Source of the DNA: Verpa conica
Lineage: Eukaryota > Ascomycota > Pezizomycetes > Pezizales > Morchellaceae
Direction of reading: 5' to 3'
DNA: 64,000 nt
Assembly: GCA_033030425.1 (NCBI GenBank)
Contig: JAUFSD010000001.1
Span: 2,232,001-2,296,000, forward strand
The notes under the pieces are model-generated. The model had not been told where the DNA came from and did not search any database. It was given only the letters and a program-made list of their open reading frames with translations. This document shows, piece after piece, positions 12,401 to 21,737 of this stretch. The stretch's first letter is position 1. Each line of letters starts with the position of its first letter. A program made the position numbers and the translations under genes.

Positions 12401-13704
12401 AGAGAAGACGGGAACCACGGGATGTGAGGGGCTCTTTGTACTCCATATTGGTCTTGAATTGGATTACAGGGTGGGTGAAATCTACGCTGAAAATTTGCTT
12501 GTATTTGTCGATAGAGGCTGCTGACTGTATAGGGATACACGGTTAGTATTTTTCTTTAGGCTTAGGAAGACAAGATGAAGGCCTTGAGACAGTAGAATCG
12601 TTGAATAAGAGGGATATGAACAATCACAAGACAACATAAAGGCATTTGGTCTATGGGAGATATCCAGAGGAACTTATTAAGACAACAATAGCTAATACAC
12701 CAAACTATTGAAATGTATGCGTTACGCTCAAGAGGAAATATGATTTTATATTGGAAGAAAAGCTACATACCCTTGTAGCATCAATACTAGCATCAGCTCT
12801 TTCAAAATGAGCAACTAATATGCTTGGTGTGTTGTTATTCCCCATGACCACAGCACCCCGACTAACAAGAATCTTAATCGGTAACATGCTGAGAAATGCT
12901 GAATCAGGTTCCCCACTAGCTGCGGTGCTTGCGCCTCCTCCTATTGACCCTTCTTGATCTCTTATTAACGATCCTATCGAAGACTTTACTCTAGCTGAGA
13001 AATTTTCTGCTTTAGATGTTGATACATCATCGACTCCGGATTGCCCAGAATAGCCTGTGTCTTTTCTGTCCCCACTAGCATTGTCGTCTGGTTTCGCTGA
13101 CGCCATCTGCTCAATGATCATATCGTATGCCGGACTGCGGTTGTAAACAAACCACTCAACCCCCTTCAGTTCTGCAAGCACCCTACAAGGCAGTTCTTCA
13201 CCTTTAATACCTCCTCCTTCTGCCCCCTCGACACCACCCCGCACTTCGCCAACAGAAGCGTGTCTGACCCTCCGTAACCAGTATCGCCAAGTGATGTGTC
13301 CACCGACTATTATTATAGTTTCGTTAACACCATGGTATGTGACCCTCCCAAAGAATATTCTCCCTGCAAGTAGTGAGATCTGGAGGGATTGGATGTCGAT
13401 ATAATGCGGGAGTCCTTTCCACCGTAGCCATAGTCGAACAAGAAGTGAGAGGGCTTTCGAAAAAACGCGGTTGAAGTAGAAGAGAAAGAAGAGAGTACTA
13501 CTATCGGGTTAGTTTCTATACACCAGAAATACAAAGAAGGTGGAAGGCTTACACAAGTCCGCAAACCAGAAGCTCTACGAGAAATACCCTGTAATAATAA
13601 GTTAATGATAGCTCTAGGAAAGCCGTAGATAGCTTTTAGGGGACTGACCAATTGAAGCTATCATCGGTATCGAGGGACTGAGAACTCAAGACTTTTTCAG
13701 CCAT
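3447..13704 (-). CDS. CSF1: Csf1, bridge-like lipid transfer protein (BLTP1 family)
   Basis: Nine exons rebuild one 3207-residue protein: 13704-13649, 13588-13553, 13500-12771, 12524-10682, 10623-9874, 9832-9198, 9141-3950, 3894-3588 and 3521-3447. Every junction keeps frame. Yeast Csf1 has roughly 2960 residues. A membrane segment at residues 19-45 starts with FNWVFLVELL. Family-typical blocks follow in order: VYNRSPAYD near 150, WDVPGVV near 414, YGPWTDRQ near 465, RIPTREES and RPFGW, then RSSVNHGLL, NVNDQNIINNP, HRLFGLPPAEPTY, and near the C-terminus FIKGMWANHVKEM, TPPLEWIGL and LPNLTHQ. Csf1 forms a long hydrophobic groove at ER contact sites that moves phospholipid between membranes and supports GPI-anchor synthesis. 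Odd points are a 41-nt intron (9833-9873), a 246-nt intron (12525-12770) and two weak donors, GTTGGT and GTTTGT. Confidence 0.95.
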
Positions 13705-14387
13705 GCTTGGAGCTGCGTAAAGGGATGGGGGGAACACTGTGTAATGTTGGCGAGGGGACGTGACGTTAGTAGTCTATTTCCGTGAGGCTCTTGTAGTCTG
13801 CGAAGTCAGGAGGCTACCGCGTTGCGGCGGTTGATTTGGACTTGAGTGGCCCGTGCGCCGGGAATGGCTTTGGTCACGTGTTAGCAGAGCCTCACTTCTT
13901 CTGTACGATACATACAGTACATGTAGCTTATTCGTTCGTTCACAGCTCCTCTCCTCTATCAGGTTAGGGTATTTTTATCTCTCGGAGAAATCGCCCCGCT
14001 GCCAGAGAATCATTCTCAGGATCAGCCATCAAGCTGTTCAATGCTGGTTCGTGCATATGTCACTCGCATTCACTATCCTGCTTGCATTGAACCTGGCCTT
14101 GGATCAAGGAGTGACGTTAGAGGCTCTACCCGAGTGCTCAATGCTACGCAGGCTCACTGAGTACGCTAGCACTAAGCTTCCTGCCTTATTGGACGCGACA
14201 GCTCAGTCGTAATTGATCCCCCACAGTAGATAAACACCAGTGCCTAGAGCACGAGATCAACCCTATCATGACCTTCCCCACCTCCACATAATCTAAAACC
14301 CCTCACCGCTTTACTAACCTCTGCCAGAACCCGTCGCAAAACCATTCTTGGGCTTTTCTTGAGAAAATAACTGGAAAAATAGACACT
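13705..14387. promoter_or_regulatory. Divergent promoter region, CSF1 and TMEM184-like gene
   Basis: About 680 bases lie between two start codons pointing away from each other. The region holds several pyrimidine-rich tracts and a single TTAGGG-like hexamer (GGTTAGGG near 13962). A frame at 13853-14212 begins with a non-ATG codon and has no coding character, so I treat it as noise. Confidence 0.5.
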
Positions 14388-16690
14388 ATGAGGACTGGGT
14401 TGGATCCTGGGGGCAGCGGGACTTCCAAACTTAGTATGGTCCTTGATCTTGGGTCCAGAATATGGACCCAGAGTCTGCCTCAGGCAGAGGTGCTAACAGA
14501 AGCTTCCTGGTGGACAGGCAAGGCTGCTATAATTGTAGCTGGCACCGCATCTCTGGTAGCGACCGTGTTAGCTTGCTTGTAAGCTCTTCTTCCGAACCTA
14601 TCATAGCTCCTTCTTGACTCTCATGGACGGAACATTTACTGATTTGTTTCTTCTGCAGCTCAATATGGCTCCAACTGTACTGCTACCCCACTTCATCGCT
14701 CAAATTAATGTTTCGTCCAATTAACCGGTGGCCTTTAGTAAAAACTATCGCAAACCCCTCCTGCAGCGATATGTCGTCCGGATTCTCCTTATGGTCCCAA
14801 TCTATGCTATATCATCATGGGTATCTCTTATCTCACTGAGAGCCGCTTTCTTTGTCGACCCTATACGCGATGTCTATGAGGCTTTTACCATTTATACATT
14901 CTTCCAGCTCCTCATTAACTTCCTCGGTGGCGAGCGCTCACTCATTATCATGATGCATGGCCGGGCGCCAAAGGAGCATGTCTGGCCTATAGATTATATA
15001 CTACCCAAGGTTGATATAAGTGATCCGCATACATTTCTAGCAATAAAAAGGGGAATATTACAATATGCGTGGCTGAAGCCTGTACTGGCTATCGCTGCTA
15101 TCATAATGAAAGCCACCGGAACTTATCAGGAAGGCTACGTAGGACTCAAGAGTGGATATTTTTGGAGCGGGATCATATATAACGTCTCGGTCACCTTGAG
15201 TCTGTATTCCTTAGGGATGTTTTGGGTGTGTATGTCACAAGACCTCCAGCCATTCAGGCCAGTCCCTAAGGTTAGTCCTCCCCTTGTATCATAGATGCGG
15301 GAGCCTTGTTCTAACATGCGAAGTACCTAGTTTCTTTGTGTTAAACTTATTATCTTCGCCTCATATTGGCAAGGGTTCTTTCTCTCTATTTTAGTCTGGC
15401 TTGGTGTGATCCACGATGTCGGTTACTATACCCCCGACAATATCGCTCGTGCGATTCAAGACGTTCTGATTTGCTTTGAGCTTCCTGGGTTTGCCATAGC
15501 ACATTGGTACGCATTTTCATGGAAGGATTATGCAGACCGTTCTATTTCAGCTGCTAGGTTACCTGTGTATTATGCGTTCCGCGATGCCTTTGGTATTCGT
15601 GATCTCATTGAAGACACAAAACAGACATTTGGTGGTAAGGGTTACGAATACCGGTTATTCGACCCTAGCGATAACGTAATTGCACATCCGGAATCTGGTG
15701 CCAGGGTGGCAAGGATGATGGATGGGTTGAGATACGAAAGAGGTGGTAAGGGGAAGTATTGGATCCCGAAACCGACCTCTCGGACCGGATTATTGAGTGG
15801 CCCGGGTCCAAGCGATAGGACAAGTCCCATGAGTCCAGGAGAGACAGAGCGAGGGCAGAACAGGTGGAGAGGAGCTGATTATGGAGCGATGGAGGAAGTG
15901 GGGATTGATGACGATGATGAGAAGTTGTATAAGACAGCAAGGGCATTAGAGTATGGCGATTATAATGTGGGTTTATCCTTTTCTATTTTTCTGCTCGATC
16001 ATCACTAATACTAGTTTAAACTAGTATCCCGTAATCACTGCACACGAGCCCTGGAAAAACCATCGTTGCAGTCACAATCCTACAATGCCCACAACTGCCA
16101 CTAACCAAGCCCTCCTCCGTCCTAAAATTGCCAAAAAGACGAGATCTTCTATGAAAGGAAAAGGCAAATCTAAAGATGGGGAAGACAAAAAGCCCCTTTT
16201 GCACCGCAACAAGTCCTCCTCTGCCTCCTCTGCCCTCTCATCTCGCAGTGACCTCGTCGACCTCGTTGTCGAAGACACAGAAGCAGAAGAAACCGAGCGT
16301 GTCCGCGCACGCAAGGAGGGTGGTCCGGGGTGGAACGAGGTCGAAACAAAAAGGTTCATTAGAACATATCCTGATGAACATTATGGAGAGGAGACACGGC
16401 AGGGATTTGATCCTTCAGCAGAAACAACCTTGACAGGGATCGCGAAGGGCGAAGAATCTGAGCGGGGGAAAATCACCCCTCCGGAGAGAAACACTAGTGT
16501 TGATGGAAAATTCGAGGTAGGGGATGAGACGGAGACAGAAGATGAAAATAGGGGAGGTAGGGCACATATTAACGGCGATACGGGAATTTGGGAAGACAGA
16601 CATGGACACACAGATGAACATGGAGCTGAGCAAGGGACAAGCTATGGGAGCCTAAATGAAGAAAGAAGCATTTGGGGAAGACCAGAGTAA
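14388..16690 (+). CDS. TMEM184 / DUF300 (organic solute transporter alpha-like) membrane protein
   Basis: Five exons give 680 residues: 14388-14578, 14659-14676, 14739-15270, 15331-15966 and 16025-16690. The family signature is clear. The first membrane segment is followed by SIWLQLKNYRKPLLQRYVVRI, then by YEAFTIYTFFQLL and LGGER. The block PPWPID-like of the family appears here as EHVWPIDYILPK, and later come FLCVKLIIFASYWQG and ELPGFAIAHWYAF. About seven membrane segments are expected in residues 45-300. The C-terminal 300 residues are hydrophilic and acidic, as in other fungal members. The family resembles the Ost-alpha solute transporter; in fungi it is linked to vacuolar or endosomal membranes, but its substrate is unknown. 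Exon 2 is a micro-exon of only 18 nt, supported because SIWLQ-LKNYRKP is exactly the conserved run. Donors GTACTG, GTTAGT and GTGGGT are weak. Confidence 0.92.
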
Positions 16691-19466
16691 GGAATATTGA
16701 TTTGCTGGTTCTTGTCGTTTCTAATTGTCGTTTGGAGTTGTGCATTTCCTTGCGTTTTATATAGGATTATCGGTGCACATATAGGATGATATGTATGACT
16801 GACTACTTATCTGTGGGCTCTTTCCTTTGTATGTTATATTTTTTTCGTTTTTCGTTTTTGGCTGAAGGAGGTCAAAAGGGAATATAAGTACACCTTATTC
16901 CATTATGTATTCGCGGGTTTTTATTTTCAGGCAAGTGCTTGTACAGCATGTATTTTTTCTTTAGTTTTTTTGATTTTTCCATTTAGCATTTTCTTAGTGT
17001 TTGTGATACACGACCAATACATCAATTTGGAGTTTTGTGGGGGGGAAACAACTACATGTACTTCTTATTAAGAGGTTTCTCAGTTTACAAAAGAAAAGAT
17101 TAATCAGATCCCAGACTAAAATCCATTCCACTAGTTGAGAGGTTGCTCCATGCTTGAAGTCATCACTCGTCACTGGACTCGCTAGTTTGCATTGTGTCCT
17201 ACTACATCACTGATAACCGAAAATTAAGATAGGGATTGAACAAGATCTATTACATAGGTTTGTTTGATACTTGAATAACCTAAATTACTGCATATAGTCA
17301 TATTTGAGGGTTGGTAATATTGTCATACATCCGGTTCAAACATTAAGAAAATTTAACCAATTGGTCTACCACTAGCTTGTGAGTAGTGACATTACCACTA
17401 TCCCTCATATTACCTATCCTGCGGTGGTAGGATTTGTGTAGAGGCATAGATAATTTAGAAAACAGAAGCAATCAATTAGGGGGAGGAGGGAAAGGGTTTG
17501 TAATTAATGATAAGCCAATTTTTTTTAAAAATTTTTTAAAAAATATCTTCATTTCCTTGCATAGAGGCTAGAGAGATAAGGAAATTTTTACCGTCGATGC
17601 AATGCCCATCACTAAGAAGGATAATGATGTAACATTACTGGGGTCAATGGCCTGGAATTTAAAAGCATTACGGAGGGTTGGAGCCCATCCACAATGCAAA
17701 AAGACCACGAGTGGAGAATGGAGGGAGATACGAAGATAACTTATCTTGGTAGTTATAATCCAGCCATGCGCCTAGAGACATGAATTGTGTTGACTCTGTA
17801 TGAAGAAAAAGATCGAGATGGGAGAAGAGGTGGTTTTATACTATTTGGGGCCGATGCTCTTGGCGTACTGCTATTTTGTTTCATTGGGTGTCGGTGTGTA
17901 GGTTTAGGGAGGCTTGATCTATAGTATTAAGTAGTGAGCTTTAGTACAGCGGGGAATAGGAGACTTTTCTCTCTACACAGCCCGCGTTGAGATTGGTATC
18001 TTTATCCACTGAGCTTGTTGATAGAGCTTCTGTTCTTAGATTCTTTGGATATATGAGTTCTGTATCTAGTCGTCGTAGGTGTTCCTATATCGGCCTTTTA
18101 GATAGTCTAAAGGCCACTAAGCACCAAAATCTGTATAGATAATTTTAGCAAAAGACAGGCACATTTCTGCTTCGTTGGGGGGGGGTTAGATTTTTATATC
18201 TAGTAGTATAGATAGCTTTAATCTCTCTAATATATGAGGAAGGTGAATTATCGCGTCACTTCAATGAAAGCTGTATGTAGTTTGGACGTGCTGGTATATA
18301 TTCCCGGAGAGAAGACCTTCCTACAAATAATGCTAATAACTTTATACTAGTGCTAGTTAGGAGTGTTTGACCTAAGTACAAGGTGCTGGAATCTAGCATT
18401 TTTGTACTTTAATTTACCACCGGTGGTAAAAATACTTCTGACCGATTTACGCTTCCATATAGGAGAGGCTATGGCAGATAGAAGGATAAATTGGTGCCTA
18501 TTTCCATGTTTGAGGCTGGTTAATATTGTAGTTATTCTTCTCTGTATATAGTCTAGTGTTATCCTCAATTTTCAAAGGGAATATCCCACTAACGATTTTC
18601 AGTGAATGCAGCTTTTACGGTGCGGCTGAGGTTGATATTGATATTGATATCTTTTGAGTAATCTTTCGAGTAACACGATTACACAGCATATGATATTAGC
18701 CGCTCCTTTGACGATTATAGGGTTAATTGGACTGAAAGACGATAATTTCAGAGTAACAGCGTGAATTTTCGTGAATCCGCATTCTGGTGGGTCACCTGTA
18801 CTTATGTTGGGTTGGTTTTTGTATTTTTTTCATGGCCACGTCAAGTACTGAAGCAGAGCATTTAATAGTTGCTAGTTAAGAGAGTTTGGATAGAATTTAA
18901 CCGCCCGTAATCTCTTTCTAATTTTGGATTAGTGTGTCATCTGGTTCTACAAAGCCTATATTTTGTGTACCATCATCGTATCGAATGGTTCTCGAGATTT
19001 CGGTTGAAGTCCATCAAGCGAGCACAAAACCTGCTATAGACTCCTAATGGGGCTGAAGTTTTGTACCTTGTACCCAGTTCCTGTGGTACAAAATATCATC
19101 TACCGGTAGGCACCCGAGCCGTTTAAACCCCTCTTCTGTATGGCTGTATAGAGTGTACAGCCTGTATATAGGAGTGAAGGTCATAGCCTCAGAGAAAATC
19201 ATACCCTAAAGTAGTGAACCCGCTCTATTAGCACCGGCTATACACCAGTATGAAGAAATACAAGTTTGTGTATCTAGACACCCCAGCTATACCGGGAATA
19301 CCGGTATTCCATGAGTCAATAGAATCCAAACAGCTATTTATTTAGCTGAGTGTAAAATGCTTTTGACCTCCCCCCAGGAACACCACTTAACCAAGGGTCT
19401 TACCGCTAAAATAAGCATTACATCTCAATTGAAGCGATTTGCTTTAACCTCCCGTTAAACCACAAC
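16691..19466. other. Gene-poor AT-rich spacer
   Basis: In 2.8 kb I find no frame with coding character. There are mononucleotide runs near 17520-17550 (T and A blocks) and a G9 run at about 18178. A perfect 18-bp palindrome lies at 18413-18430, next to a hairpin with 8-bp arms. The region isolates the secreted cysteine-rich gene pair from the housekeeping genes to its left. Confidence 0.5.
18374..18430. repeat. Paired inverted repeats (8-bp hairpin plus 18-bp palindrome)
   Basis: AAGTACAA at 18374-18381 is the reverse complement of TTGTACTT at 18402-18409. Immediately after, TTTACCACCGGTGGTAAA at 18413-18430 is a perfect 18-bp palindrome. The palindrome could be a binding site for a dimeric regulator or part of a decayed transposon end. 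Neither is proven by the sequence. Confidence 0.6.
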
Positions 19467-19790
19467 ATGCAATTCAAGAAGCTCGCCGTTCTCGCTATCG
19501 CCATCATCCCGTTTTCCGCGGCCGTGGCTATACCGGCAGACTGCCCGAGCTGCAGCGACCTCACTCATCCATGCAAAATCGTTAAATACTTCGAGGACTG
19601 TTCTCCAGAGTGGATTCTTGTTATGCAAAAGTATGTATAAGCTCACTAGCTTTGGGTTGATGGGCTAATGGAAGATTTTAGATGTTATACTAGCGGCTGC
19701 ATTAATTGGATCATTAGTCCACTCCAGCATTGCTACACAACTAGTTCGACTACGTCAACTCCGACCTTGACTCCTGAGAAGTCGAAGTAG
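19467..19790 (+). CDS. Small secreted cysteine-rich protein A
   Basis: Two exons (19467-19630 and 19682-19790) are joined at phase 2 across a 51-nt intron with a GTATGT donor and TTTTAG acceptor. They encode 90 residues. Residues 1-21 are a signal peptide (basic MQFKK, then a hydrophobic core ending AVA). The mature part of about 69 residues has seven cysteines, at 26, 29, 36, 45, 56, 61 and 72. It ends with a Thr/Ser-rich tail without further cysteines. The block CPSC..HPCKI at the start and C-x2-SGC-x2-W-x3-PL-x2-C at residues 56-72 are shared with the gene at 20842. The second block is encoded entirely after the intron in both genes, which supports the splice model. Size, secretion and cysteine content resemble fungal effector-like or antimicrobial secreted proteins. 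I know no characterised family with this pattern, so the function is open. Confidence 0.8.
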
Positions 19791-20841
19791 GCACTGATGG
19801 TTGAATGGGGCGAGTTCCCCGCCCCTCGGTAGTAGTGGTGGTGGGTGGGGATGATGGGTGTTGGTTTGGCAGATAGTGTATCGTGTTTATACTCAAGATC
19901 CAACGACTATAGGAATTATATTCTCATATAAATACATGTATGCTAAACCTGTATCACCTGGTTTCATGCACCTAAATATATCTCCCAATGGCTAGATGCC
20001 TCCCCAGGATACGTACCTAGCCAACTTGAACTGAACTAGCCAATCATAAGTTTAAGAAAGTATCATTGTAGTTTATCGGTACGTATTAGTTACTAGTGTT
20101 GAGAATACCTTAAACACAAAGTTTACAGATACTATTGCTTATTACTCATAGCATTTATGATTAAATTATTTATTCGTATTTATTACTCAAATCATCAAGT
20201 GTTACTCGATCCCTACAAGGCTGACTACTGGCGTAGATGAGCTATAACAATTTTGTTTTACTATTTTACTTAGGCCCTGAATATAAGAATCTACTCCTGG
20301 GTATTAGACTTGTGAGGTATGTGGGTCAAGTATATGTACTGCTAGGTGATTTTCTAGGATGCCCTGGCTCTGGTAACCTGGTATCAGAGGCATAGCGCCT
20401 ATTATAGAGCGATAGAGTGGTGGAACGGAGAGGTGCGTATAGAAACATGGCCCTGAGCATGTATCACCTCCTATTGTTACGTTATAGAGTCTCGCTAGCA
20501 ATAAACTGGGGAAGTAACATCTGAGCCTTCGGTGTGTATCAGTCCTGTAGTGGAAACCCTATTAGAGCCGCCGCTTACCGTCTCATCACCGGACATCACT
20601 CGGCAACCGTGCCGCAACCCGCCGCACTCACCGACGCCCAGCCACAACAACCCTCACCACAGCTATGTATATTTACTTATTTACTTTCTCTTATTCTTAT
20701 GCTTATAAGAGAATATATAAGTGAGCAAACTCCTCGCAAGAGTTCTTTATCGTCCCACACAAACTGTACCGGTTTACAGTCCAAACGTCCCTCAACCCCG
20801 TGCCGGCACCCCCCCCAACTTAAACCAACCAACCAACCACA
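19791..20841. other. Spacer between the two secreted cysteine-rich genes
   Basis: About 1 kb separates the two paralogues. It holds the terminator of the first gene, including a GC hairpin near 19806-19828 (GGGGCG with CGCCCC), and the promoter of the second. TATATAA at 20714-20720 lies about 120 bases before the second ATG. The open frame at 20534-20893 overlaps the promoter and start of the second gene and is not credible. Confidence 0.5.
20714..20720 (+). promoter_or_regulatory. TATA box of secreted protein B
   Basis: TATATAA lies about 122 bases upstream of the start codon, between a T-rich and a CA-rich stretch. This is a usual place for a fungal core promoter. It would fit a regulated, inducible gene. 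Confidence 0.45.
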
Positions 20842-21202
20842 ATGCAACTCTTCAACCTCTTCACCGTCACGATGTTTCTTCCCGCCCTCATAGCAGCACT
20901 ACCAGTTGATGACCAAACTGTTTTCAACTGCGAGACGTGTGATACATACCATCCTTGTAAGATCGCTTCAGATATCGGACTCTGTATCACGCGGGAATTT
21001 CCGCTGAATTTGTTGGATTCGGGGTGTGGGGAGTGTTCTGAGAACTGGATAAAATATACAAAAGCGTGAGTCCCTCTCTCCCTCTTGTTTTTGTAGGCTG
21101 TGGCTGATGGGTGGTAGTTGTGTGGATTCGGGGTGTGGTACATGGAAAGGTAATCCACTGGAAAAGTGCTTGTGGAAACGAGCACCGGGGACTTGGAGGT
21201 GA
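20842..21202 (+). CDS. Small secreted cysteine-rich protein B (paralogue of A)
   Basis: Two exons (20842-21065 and 21097-21202) join at phase 2 across a 31-nt gap with a GTGAGT donor and TTTTTGTAG acceptor; this intron is very short and is the weakest point of the model. The product has 109 residues. Residues 1-21 form a signal peptide. There are nine cysteines, at 30, 33, 39, 48, 62, 65, 83, 88 and 99. HPCKI near residue 37 and C-x2-SGC-x2-W-x3-PL-x2-C at residues 83-99 match protein A. ECSENWI just before the intron matches DCSPEWI just before the intron in A, and both introns are in phase 2. Compared with A, this protein has an extra segment of about 20 residues between HPCKI and ECS that seems copied from the second exon. 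Function is unknown; an effector-like secreted role is inference. Confidence 0.72.
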
Positions 21203-21737
21203 TGAGCGGGCTCTCGGGTTTATAGAAGGGGTTTTTATTTAAATAAGGCGTTTATGGGGTAGGGTGGGAGTTTTTGTGTAAATAGAGGTTGGAATGATTT
21301 AATGATTGAATTTCATGGAATGTCACTCGGTATTGGATATTTTGTCCTGAGTTTGTTTGCTGAGAAATCATTATAAACCAAAAGAGTAAAACAAACAGAT
21401 CGTTTCCTCTTTCAAAACATAACACATACAAAAGTACATAAAAAGACAGAAACTTATAAAACAATACGAAAATTAACAAGTAGAATAAACAGAGTATATA
21501 CAATACAGGAGGCAGACCAATATCATTCCATTCCATCGCCTAAAAGCACTTTTAATCCACACCTTCGTTGTTTGATCTTTTTTTCCTAAATCTATTTCTT
21601 TGTACTTCTTCCTCCATAAGAAAGAAAGGCGAGGAGACGGTGAGGTAGATGTAGAAATAATACAAATGAATCTTTGATTTTTTTTTTCTTGATCCCATGC
21701 CAAACATACATAGAGTAAAGAAAATTAACACCTAAGC
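21203..21737. other. Convergent 3' spacer
   Basis: About 530 AT-rich bases lie between the 3' ends of secreted protein B (plus) and fibrillarin (minus). Short frames on the minus strand read through here because the fibrillarin downstream flank is open, but they have no coding character. I see only 3' UTR-like sequence. Confidence 0.55.

Noticed and set aside
13853..14212. 119-codon plus-strand frame before the TMEM184-like gene
   Set aside because: No ATG start, no recognisable domain, and it lies in the divergent promoter region.
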